Assembly (NCBI GenBank): GCA_964618515.1 | Contig: CAZUAS010000025.1 | Location: forward strand, 1 to 32,608 | Reading direction: 5' to 3' | Length of the DNA stretch: 32,608 bases | From: JAFGNW01 sp964618515 | Lineage (GTDB): Bacteria > Zixibacteria > MSB-5A5 > GN15 > FEB-12 | Shown here: positions 6,527-14,271 of the stretch, piece after piece | How the letters are laid out: each line of letters starts with the position of its first letter | How positions within the stretch are numbered: position 1 is the stretch's first letter | Notes under the pieces: model-generated | What the model saw: only the letters and a program-made list of their open reading frames with translations | Database searches by the model: none | What the model was told of the DNA's origin: nothing | Made by a program: the position numbers and the translations under genes

Positions 6527-9511
6527 TTGATTGTTGTTAGTGTGAGAACACCTCGTTTATTAATCCTCTGGGCTTTTATATTATTTTTAAATGTCTGTTC
6601 TTATGATAATTTGTCTGCTGATACTTACGAAGAATTATCCGCGGACGCTGACGGTTTAGCTCAAATTGTTTTGATTATTTCTTCCAGTCAGGTGGTGGGA
6701 CAGCCTTTAATTACGGAAGCCAGAATTATTCTTCTGGACAGTAACAGTAATCAATTAACCAGTTATGACCTGGCCGCCCATCCCATAACCTTGATTTCCG
6801 AAACAGGTTTACTGGTTCCCAATGTTCTGGATAATCAGGCTCTCTTAACCGGCGGCGTGATAAATATTCTGGCCGCCCAAATCGTGTATCAGGGACCGAC
6901 CGGGAATGTAGAGATATATGCCACCGACGGTACCATCAGTTCCTCGAACGTCATCGTTTCCTTTAACGGTTATGATATCCTTGATGCTTTTGATTTCGTC
7001 GGCAATGATATCAGCCAGATATATTCCGGTCTGCCGACAACTATTCATGTTACGGTACAGAACCGGGGGACCCGGGTAGCTTACAGTCAGCCGACTGTCA
7101 AGACTTATTTTAAATCAGGTGGCGGGTCGATCAAGCATATCTTTTATCAACCGCATGCCAATGGCATTATCGATACTTTACCAATTAAGCTGGAAACCCC
7201 CAATCTAAATCCCGGTCAGGATACTATGATTATAGAGTTGTCCAGTGAGTACCTGATTTCGTCAACAATCCTGACCTCTTTCTCTCAGAAAAGAATTCCG
7301 GTTACGGTTTATGAACTGGCAACATTCGAAGTCGTGGAAAACAGTCTGGTTCCGGATACCGTTTACCCCGGGGTGACTTTTTCGATGGCTTTCGATATCG
7401 CCGCCATTGACTTTCCCGGTCAGATTGACAGCACCCATTTGGTAATTAAATTAGCCGACCGGGCGAATGGTACCGACCTGACCACCATCTATCAGGGTGC
7501 CCCGGAACCGGTATCTTATACCGACGGCATCATAAGATATTCCGGACTTAATGCCCGCATAGATACCACTGCCGGGCTTTTACCGGGGAACTATTATATC
7601 AAGCTCGAATATGAACTCATCTCCGGGGGTAATATTTTTTCCCTGGAAAATAACTATCCCGATTCTCTTACCCTCCTGGGGTCACCATCGCTGTCTTATA
7701 TTTCCGGCTCTCTGACACCCACGGAGGTGCTTGGCGGTGATGATATTGCTTTCAGTTTTAATATTACTCTTTCCGGGGTGTCTTTTCTGGAGATTTTACC
7801 TGAAAGCACTTTATTTACCATTACCGGTGTCGGTTTTACCTCGGCGGTTAATCTTGTAATTCCTTCAAATATTCTGAATCAGGGTGTTAATACAATTACA
7901 ACGAAACAGATATATATCCCTGTCGACCAGATGGGGGAAAACCTGACAGTCAATTCTTGGTTCAGTTACCGTCAGGCCGGTTCGGCTAATTATTTAAAAT
8001 TCAGAACTGATTTCGGAGGTCAAACAATTGCCGTTACCGAATTACCGGAAGTAAAAATTATTTCCCTTGATGCTCTTTTACCCAATATACCCCGGGTCAA
8101 TACGGGGCAACAGTTCCAGATGCGGTCAAAAATAGCCAACCTTTCAGAAGTCCTCGTAAAAGACCTGGAGCTTGTCCTTTCAACCAACGGTAATTCGGTT
8201 TTTGATTCTCAACTGGTTGTGGATACCATCTTGCCTTTTGATACGGTTGACGTTTATTTTTCAGTGACCGCAGATACGGTGATTAACGTTAATGAGTTAT
8301 TTCAGCTTAAGGTAGTTTCTCAGAATGTTGAAAAATTGCCCCCGGCGGATGATATCGAAATTATTATCATAGAAGAGCCGGCTCTGTTGCTTTTGTCTTA
8401 TAATACCGAAGGCATTAATAACGGGCTGGTCGAACCCGGTGATTCGGTTGATTTGGAAATAAGTTTGACCAATTATGGTCAGGCGCTTACTTCATCAGGT
8501 CGCTACCGGTTATCAACCGGGGGTATTCCCATGGGTATTGCCGACCCCCTGAACGGTAATATCGTCCCCAATGTTCCCTTGAAAATTCGTCTGGTCGCGC
8601 CCGAAATGGATACGACCACCCGGATTAGTTTTGCCCTGACCGAACTTCCACGCGACCTTAATTATGGCGAACCCGCAGATATTGAAGATACTTCCTTCAG
8701 TTTCCCGGTTAAAATTGCTTCCCTGGCGGCGGACCTGTTTATCAAACCGGGGGTAATATCAAGCCTGGTGACAGTGGGCGATATCAATGAACTATTTCAG
8801 CTGGAATTAACCAATACCGGGACGTCCTCAATAACCGATATGCTACTTAAGGATATAACGGTCGTTTTAAGTGACCATCAGGGTCGGCCTTTGCCGGTGC
8901 GTTCGCTTATCGAGGTCGGCAACACCGGTTTTTATGAAAATGATGAAAAAGTAACAACAGCGGTGGCGGGTCAGGACAAACTGGTATTATATTTTTCCGA
9001 TTTTATTATTAAGGCTGCCGAACAGCGCACTATTGTTTTTAAAACTCAGCTGGTTGCTTCCCCAACCGAATCTTTTTCCATCCATCTTGATAATTTTGTG
9101 GTTAATGCCGAATTCATTGACCCGTACCTTGCCGGTGAAGACGTAGAAGTTTCGTCCTCGTCAGGGGATTCGACCCTTATTGATAATACTTTTGTAACCG
9201 CTGGTCACACCCTGGCAACCTCTTTTAAAATCGAAAATAATCCCTTTAACCCTTATCAAGGTCCCGCCGGATTCCGCTATTATCTTAAAGCCGCCAGCAG
9301 GGTGGAGTTCAGGATTTTTTCGCTTATCGGGGAGGAAGTCTACGCTCGTAATATGCCTGAGGGCGACGGTCTTGTCGGCGAGTTGAACGAACTTAACTGG
9401 GACGGCCGCAACAACAACGGGGATATGGTCTATAACGGGGTATATATAGCCATTATAAAAATTTTGGCTACGGGTGAGGAAGCCCGGATGAAAGTAGCGG
9501 TGCAGAAATGA
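6527..9511 (+). CDS. Large secreted protein with FlgD-Ig/Por-tail-like C-terminus
   Basis: Function unknown; probably a cell-surface or secreted structural protein. It has a hydrophobic N-terminal export segment (about 9-24), then some 850 residues of Thr/Ser/Asp/Asn-rich beta-type sequence with CARDB/Ig-like stretches of the style 'NPGQDTMIIELSS' and 'VEPGDSVDLEISLTNYGQ'. Residues from about 903 to 994 look like a FlgD-Ig or type IX secretion tail: NPFNPYQGP, then VEFRIFSLIGEEV, then LNWDGRNNNGDMVYNGVYIA. Only one cysteine is present. The start is uncertain: TTG 6527 and GTG 6542 are both in frame, neither has a Shine-Dalgarno, and no ATG precedes the signal segment. The stop overlaps the PorV-like gene by 4 nt (ATGA), implying coupled translation and a shared task at the outer membrane. 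Confidence 0.8.
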   Translation: MIVVSVRTPRLLILWAFILFLNVCSYDNLSADTYEELSADADGLAQIVLIISSSQVVGQPLITEARIILLDSNSNQLTSYDLAAHPITLISETGLLVPNVLDNQALLTGGVINILAAQIVYQGPTGNVEIYATDGTISSSNVIVSFNGYDILDAFDFVGNDISQIYSGLPTTIHVTVQNRGTRVAYSQPTVKTYFKSGGGSIKHIFYQPHANGIIDTLPIKLETPNLNPGQDTMIIELSSEYLISSTILTSFSQKRIPVTVYELATFEVVENSLVPDTVYPGVTFSMAFDIAAIDFPGQIDSTHLVIKLADRANGTDLTTIYQGAPEPVSYTDGIIRYSGLNARIDTTAGLLPGNYYIKLEYELISGGNIFSLENNYPDSLTLLGSPSLSYISGSLTPTEVLGGDDIAFSFNITLSGVSFLEILPESTLFTITGVGFTSAVNLVIPSNILNQGVNTITTKQIYIPVDQMGENLTVNSWFSYRQAGSANYLKFRTDFGGQTIAVTELPEVKIISLDALLPNIPRVNTGQQFQMRSKIANLSEVLVKDLELVLSTNGNSVFDSQLVVDTILPFDTVDVYFSVTADTVINVNELFQLKVVSQNVEKLPPADDIEIIIIEEPALLLLSYNTEGINNGLVEPGDSVDLEISLTNYGQALTSSGRYRLSTGGIPMGIADPLNGNIVPNVPLKIRLVAPEMDTTTRISFALTELPRDLNYGEPADIEDTSFSFPVKIASLAADLFIKPGVISSLVTVGDINELFQLELTNTGTSSITDMLLKDITVVLSDHQGRPLPVRSLIEVGNTGFYENDEKVTTAVAGQDKLVLYFSDFIIKAAEQRTIVFKTQLVASPTESFSIHLDNFVVNAEFIDPYLAGEDVEVSSSSGDSTLIDNTFVTAGHTLATSFKIENNPFNPYQGPAGFRYYLKAASRVEFRIFSLIGEEVYARNMPEGDGLVGELNELNWDGRNNNGDMVYNGVYIAIIKILATGEEARMKVAVQK

Positions 9512-11340
9512 AAACGGTGTCGCTTACCAGTATTCTTTTTGTCATCCTGCTGGCATCGGCAACGGTTCTTCAAGCCGGTGATGCCGGTCAGGAAACACCG
9601 TTTACCCTGGGTGCGGGAGCCGCCTCTCTGGGGATGGGCGGCGGTTATACATCCCTGGCCAACAATGCTGCCGCGGTCTATTATAACCCGGCTTGTCTCA
9701 GCTATATGGATTACCAGGAACTGTCGCTGATGCATACGGTGCTGTTTGAAGGTACGATGTACAACTTTGGTTCGTGGGTATATCCCCTCTCCGATAAAAG
9801 CGGCGTCGGCCTTGGTTTTATGAGGGTCGGGACTGATGATATCATCAGAACCATCGATTTTGAAAACCAGTACTCATTCGGTTATTCCCATTCGCAGTTT
9901 ATCATCGCTTACGGTCACCGCTTGTTCAAGGGCGTGTCACTGGGGGCCGGCTTTAAAATAGTCAACCAGAACATGGACGAAAACTCCGTATATGGTTTAG
10001 GTTTCGATTTCGGATTGTCCTGGCGTTTATGCCCGCATCTTGCGCTCGGTTTGGCCGCCCGGGATATCATCCCCCCGAAACTGGAACTCAACAATTATAA
10101 GGAAACCACTCCTTATTCTCTTGCCGCCGGTGCTTCTGTGCAGGACGTGGTTTTTCTCGGACATTCCCGCTTGACAGTTTCTCTGGACCTTGAAAAATTT
10201 GAACAGCGTTCGGTTAAGCTTCATACCGGGGCGGAATTGAGTTTTTATGATGCCTATTTTCTCCGAGCGGGATATGACCGCGACAATTTTTCATTCGGAG
10301 CGGGGCTGAAATTTCATCGTCTGAAATTTGACTACGCTTATAAAATACTCGATTATATCGAGGACAGCCATAATTTTTCCCTGGCCTTTTTTATCGGTTC
10401 ATCGACGGAACAGAGAATGGCTGACAGACAAAAGCGCTATGTCCAGGTACCGGTGGTCGAGGTGGTGGACGAACGTCAGAAACAGTTTATGCAACTTAAG
10501 ACCAAGGCTGATTATTTCTTCCGCCAGTTTGAATTCGATTCGGCCCTGTTTTATTATGATTTATCTTTGCAATACGATCCGGACAATGAGGAAGTTCTGG
10601 AAACGATAGCTTCGATTGAACTGGCCAATAAACTGGAAAAGGAGCAACAGGATAAATTGCGTCTTGCCAGCCAGGAATATCAGCAGTTTATCGAGCGCTA
10701 CTACAATCAGGCACAGCAGTTTTACGAAAAGAAATATTATACCGCCGCGAAAGATATGCTGGACCTGATCTTCGAAATAGAACCGGCCAATCCCCGGGCG
10801 GAAGAATTAGGCGACCGAATCGAAGACGCCATTGTCGAGGAAATAAGCACCAACTGGCAGATTGCCCGTAAAGCCACTGCCGAAGGTCAGCCGGTGAAGG
10901 CTGTTGAAGCCTACAACCGTATTTTGGAACTTGACCCGGCCAACGATTCTGCCCTGGCGGCCAAGGAAAAAACCCTGACCAGCCTTGACCTGTCACAACA
11001 GCTTAATCTGGGCATCACCTTTTTCAAGCAAACCCAGTACGAAGAAGCCCGGCAGCGTCTTGAATCGGTATTGAAAATTGACAGCAAGAACCCGGTGGCT
11101 CTTGAGTATCTTGAAAAAATTAAGGAAGTTCATACCAAGCCGTCAACTCTTGAGGATTTGCAGAAAGACAAAAACATCTGGAATTTGTACCTTGAAGGTA
11201 TCCGTTACATGCGTAACAAGGAATACCAGAAAGCCATTGAATCCTGGAATAAGGTACTGGAAGCTTACCCCGGGAACAGCAATACCCTTCATAACATAGA
11301 ACAGGCTCGCCTGCGCCTGGAGTCGGAAAAAACCAATTAA
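9508..11340 (+). CDS. PorV/PorQ-family outer-membrane barrel fused to TPR repeats
   Basis: A 610-residue protein: signal peptide (1-23, ending LQAGDAG), a beta-barrel of the PorV/PorQ (UPF0164, FadL-like) type to about residue 298 with the family opening LGAGAASLGMGGGYTSLANNAAAVYYNPA, a short charged linker (about 303-327), then about five TPR units (about 328-605, for example ADYFFRQFEFDSALFYYDLSLQYDPDN). In Bacteroidetes, PorV carries cargo bearing C-terminal tails at the outer face for type IX secretion; the preceding gene encodes such a tailed protein. By topology the TPR part should lie in the periplasm. Most PorV proteins end with the barrel, so the TPR extension is notable. Translation is probably coupled to the upstream gene through the 4-nt overlap. 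Confidence 0.85.
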   Translation: MKTVSLTSILFVILLASATVLQAGDAGQETPFTLGAGAASLGMGGGYTSLANNAAAVYYNPACLSYMDYQELSLMHTVLFEGTMYNFGSWVYPLSDKSGVGLGFMRVGTDDIIRTIDFENQYSFGYSHSQFIIAYGHRLFKGVSLGAGFKIVNQNMDENSVYGLGFDFGLSWRLCPHLALGLAARDIIPPKLELNNYKETTPYSLAAGASVQDVVFLGHSRLTVSLDLEKFEQRSVKLHTGAELSFYDAYFLRAGYDRDNFSFGAGLKFHRLKFDYAYKILDYIEDSHNFSLAFFIGSSTEQRMADRQKRYVQVPVVEVVDERQKQFMQLKTKADYFFRQFEFDSALFYYDLSLQYDPDNEEVLETIASIELANKLEKEQQDKLRLASQEYQQFIERYYNQAQQFYEKKYYTAAKDMLDLIFEIEPANPRAEELGDRIEDAIVEEISTNWQIARKATAEGQPVKAVEAYNRILELDPANDSALAAKEKTLTSLDLSQQLNLGITFFKQTQYEEARQRLESVLKIDSKNPVALEYLEKIKEVHTKPSTLEDLQKDKNIWNLYLEGIRYMRNKEYQKAIESWNKVLEAYPGNSNTLHNIEQARLRLESEKTN

Positions 11341-11390
11341 TTTTTAATTTTTTTATAGATTCAATTCCGTTACTTGCCTAAACTTGGATT

Positions 11391-13439
11391 ATGTTTCGCC
11401 GCCCGATAAAAGAAATCGATGCTGAGTTTTTAGCCGAAGAAAAATACCTGGATAATATACGCCAGATTGTCAAGGAAAGTTGTGCTGCTGCAGGGATGGC
11501 CCGCAAGGATATCACCTCGGTTCTTCTGGCCATCGAGGAAGGCGCGACCAATATAATTCGTCACGCTTATCTTTATGAAAAGGGCACTCTGCGCCTTCGT
11601 ATTGTCATTTATAAAAAATTGATAGCCTTTTCTATGATTGATTCCGGGCGGTCTTTTCAACCCGAGGGCTCCGGTAAAATCGACCTCCAGCGTCTGGTGG
11701 AATCTGGGCGTAAGGGGGGGCTCGGTTTCTACATGATTCAGCGGATAATGGATTCGGTCGAATACATATCCGCCGCGGGATTCAATGAACTGCGGATGAT
11801 AAAACGCATCCATGGTCATCCCGGTGACACGCCTTCGATTCTGCGACGGATGTTCACTCTGCGGGTAAAGTTTTCCGTTTGGACTTTCCTTATTGTCAGC
11901 CTGATTATCGGCGGGGCGTTCTATTATATCAACGACCGGACCAAAGATGAAGTCTACACCCATCTTGACGATACCGTCAAAGCCCTGACCAGTTCCATGT
12001 CGGAACAGGTCGCCGGATATATCATCAACAGCCGCAGCGATGTCGAATTCGATGAGCTTATTCGCAGTTATGTCCGCTCCAACGACATTTTAAAACTGGT
12101 CGTGCTGACCGATACCAACGGCATTATTCTGGCGCACAGCGAAGACATCCTCAACCTTCGAAAACCTTACATACCTCCCGGTTTTGTCGATGTTCAACTG
12201 TTTAACATAACCCAGCGCTACACCGTAGACGGACAACAGCTCAACTACCTGGTGGAACCAATCAAAGTCGGCGGCCGCAATCTCGGGCGGGTTTATGTTA
12301 TCTATACTTCGGAACCGATTTACAAGAAGTTATCTGAAGCCCGGGGGAAATTTATTTTGTTGACGGGCATTTTACTGCTGGTCGGAATCCTGGGAATTTA
12401 TATGCTGTCTAATTATTTTGTCAAACCCATCGTGAAGATTACCCAGCGGGTTCGGCAGTTTACCTCCGGCGACCTGGAAACGGAACTGCCTCTGGAAGGT
12501 GCTGACGAATTCTTCGAAATTTCCCGCGCCCTCAACGATATGATGACCCGCCTGAGCCGGGACCGTAAAAATGTTATCGCCCGAGAAAAGATGGCCAAGG
12601 AAATCGAAGTTGCCTCCCAGATTCAGAAGACTTTATTACCCCGCAAACTGCCGGTTTTACCGGGTCTGGAAGTGGAGACGTTTTATCGCGCCGCCTCGAT
12701 GGTCGGCGGGGACCTTTATGACATTTTTGAAATAGATAACGACCGGTTTTGCCTGGTGGTGGCGGATGTCTCCGGTAAGGGGGTGCCGGCGTCGCTGGTT
12801 ATGTCCATGATCCGGACGGTAATCAGAATCCAGTCGGAAAGAGCTGTTTCCGCCAAAGCCACCCTGGAACTGGTCAATGATTATATGACTAAAAATATTC
12901 CTCCCGGGATGTTTATCACTGTTTTTCTGGCTATTTATGACCCCCATTTGAAGAAAATGAATCTTGTCTCGGCGGGGCACAATCCGATGTTGTATTATCG
13001 GGCGCGCACCGACCAGATTCTCCGCATCAACCCCGCGGGTATGCCTTTGGGTTTTCCGGTGACATTTGACCGTGGTTTTGAAGAGAGTCTCGAAGAAGTC
13101 AGCCTTGAGCTCAATGAGGGTGATGTCTTTTTTATCTATACCGACGGCATTACGGAAGCAACCGACCGTGAAGGTAAGCAATTCGGACTGGAACAACTGG
13201 TGAAATTCATGCAGGGACAACTGGGGCACCGGAAAACCGTAAAAATAGACGACCTTTCCCGGGCGGTGGTGGAAGAAATCGATAACTTCTCCGGCTTTGC
13301 CAAACAGACCGACGATATTACTTTTATTTTGGCGCGTGCGGTTTCCAGTGGCGAACCGGATTTCGAAAAAAAAGACAGCAATCAGATTAACCATGCGAAA
13401 AACCTTGAAGATATCCCGCGCTCCCGCCTTGAAGAGTAA
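11391..13439 (+). CDS. RsbW-like kinase / membrane sensor / HAMP / SpoIIE phosphatase fusion
   Basis: One 682-residue chain carrying both opposing enzymes of a partner-switching system. Residues about 15-140 are an RsbW/SpoIIAB-type HATPase: N-box EEGATNIIRHAY (49-60, Asn54), G1 IDSGRSF (83-89), G2 GGLGFYMIQRIMD (109-121). A transmembrane helix (about 161-180), an extracytoplasmic Cache-like sensor region (about 181-318), a second helix (about 320-343) and a HAMP domain (about 345-398) follow. Residues 420-650 form a PP2C-type SpoIIE phosphatase with Asp441 (GGDLYD), Asp459 (ADVSGKG), Asp585 (YTDGITEATD) and Asp641-Asp642 (TDDITF). It likely phosphorylates and dephosphorylates the STAS protein encoded 73 nt downstream, with the balance set by the sensor. 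Kinase activity is inferred. No clear Shine-Dalgarno precedes the ATG. Confidence 0.92.
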   Translation: MFRRPIKEIDAEFLAEEKYLDNIRQIVKESCAAAGMARKDITSVLLAIEEGATNIIRHAYLYEKGTLRLRIVIYKKLIAFSMIDSGRSFQPEGSGKIDLQRLVESGRKGGLGFYMIQRIMDSVEYISAAGFNELRMIKRIHGHPGDTPSILRRMFTLRVKFSVWTFLIVSLIIGGAFYYINDRTKDEVYTHLDDTVKALTSSMSEQVAGYIINSRSDVEFDELIRSYVRSNDILKLVVLTDTNGIILAHSEDILNLRKPYIPPGFVDVQLFNITQRYTVDGQQLNYLVEPIKVGGRNLGRVYVIYTSEPIYKKLSEARGKFILLTGILLLVGILGIYMLSNYFVKPIVKITQRVRQFTSGDLETELPLEGADEFFEISRALNDMMTRLSRDRKNVIAREKMAKEIEVASQIQKTLLPRKLPVLPGLEVETFYRAASMVGGDLYDIFEIDNDRFCLVVADVSGKGVPASLVMSMIRTVIRIQSERAVSAKATLELVNDYMTKNIPPGMFITVFLAIYDPHLKKMNLVSAGHNPMLYYRARTDQILRINPAGMPLGFPVTFDRGFEESLEEVSLELNEGDVFFIYTDGITEATDREGKQFGLEQLVKFMQGQLGHRKTVKIDDLSRAVVEEIDNFSGFAKQTDDITFILARAVSSGEPDFEKKDSNQINHAKNLEDIPRSRLEE

Positions 13440-13468
13440 TATTTTACTTGCTTATAAAGCCTCTTTTG

Positions 13469-13485
13469 CTTAATAGTTTATTAAG
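13469..13485. repeat. Perfect 7-bp inverted repeat before the STAS gene
   Basis: CTTAATA-GTT-TATTAAG, 17 nt, centred 36 nt upstream of the STAS start codon. It is too AT-rich and lacks a T run to be a terminator. Because the next protein has a winged-helix-like domain, it could be an operator for that protein; this is speculation from position only, and such AT palindromes also arise by chance. Confidence 0.3.
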
Positions 13486-13512
13486 ATAATTAATTGAATT
13501 CTGGCGAAATAA

Positions 13513-14199
13513 ATGGATAATATCAGCATTTCACTTTCCGAGAGCGGTCCGGGCAACAAAATTTCCGAAGTGCGTATTGACGGTGTTATTGATACTCTTA
13601 CGGCCAGTGAACTGGAGGAAGTCATTGATTCCCTGGTGAAAAGAGAACGATTTCATATCGTTATTGACCTGGCCGGGGTGGATTATATCTCATCTGCCGG
13701 CTGGGGGATATTTATTTCCCACATAAAAGACTTACGGCTCCGGGGCGGGGATATTAAACTGGCCAATATGATTCCCAATGTATATGAAATATACGAGCTT
13801 CTGGAATTTGACAATATCCTTCAGGCTTTTCCCTCGGTGGACGAAGCCCGGGAAAAATTCAAGGGTATAACTCCGGACCATGACGGCTTAAAAAAAAAAG
13901 ACCCGGCGTTGACCCGCGTAACCGTCGTTGACAGCCTTAATTATAATCCTAAGGTAAAAGATGCGTGGGCAGACGATAATCCCGGAGTAGTGACATCCTC
14001 TGACAACACTGATATCGAGGTAATGGTTCTGCGCTATATTCAGCAGGATCCTTTCCTGACCATCTCGGAAATTAAAAGGCAGCTGAAAAAAAAATTGCCC
14101 GAGATGACAGTGGGCTGGTGGAAAATTTTTTCCATACTGAAAAAAAGGGGACTGTTAAAGAAACGTTCGCGTTTTCGTTATGCCCGGGGGCGTTTTTAA
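13513..14199 (+). CDS. STAS anti-anti-sigma domain fused to winged-helix-like domain
   Basis: A 228-residue cytoplasmic protein. Residues about 5-115 are a STAS domain of the SpoIIAA/RsbV type: DGVIDTLTASELEEVIDSLV, then HIVIDLAGVDYISSAGWGIF, in which Ser60 aligns with the phosphorylated serine of SpoIIAA. A polar linker (about 118-165) leads to a second domain (about 166-228) with the pattern of a winged helix: VLRYIQQDP, SEIKRQLKKKLPEMTVGWWKIFSILKKRGLL, ending in a basic tail KKRSRFRYARGRF. The last 45 residues are rich in Lys and Arg, as expected for DNA contact. Classic anti-anti-sigma factors are about 110 residues with no such addition. Its kinase/phosphatase partner is probably the preceding gene product. 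DNA binding is inferred from pattern, not shown. Confidence 0.88.
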   Translation: MDNISISLSESGPGNKISEVRIDGVIDTLTASELEEVIDSLVKRERFHIVIDLAGVDYISSAGWGIFISHIKDLRLRGGDIKLANMIPNVYEIYELLEFDNILQAFPSVDEAREKFKGITPDHDGLKKKDPALTRVTVVDSLNYNPKVKDAWADDNPGVVTSSDNTDIEVMVLRYIQQDPFLTISEIKRQLKKKLPEMTVGWWKIFSILKKRGLLKKRSRFRYARGRF

Positions 14200-14271
14200 C
14201 CGCATAGTTTTAGTTGACACAAATCAATTATAAATTAAATTATATATAGACGCTTATACAGTGGGTGGATA

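Noticed and set aside
12657..13394. A 245-codon minus-strand frame opposite the SpoIIE region
   Set aside because: Entirely antisense to a conserved phosphatase domain; no family motif or plausible start context.
14214..14246. Promoter before the diguanylate cyclase (perfect TTGACA at 14214)
   Set aside because: No -10 hexamer of quality at 16-18 nt; TATA-like runs are at 20 nt or more, so it is not listed as a feature.
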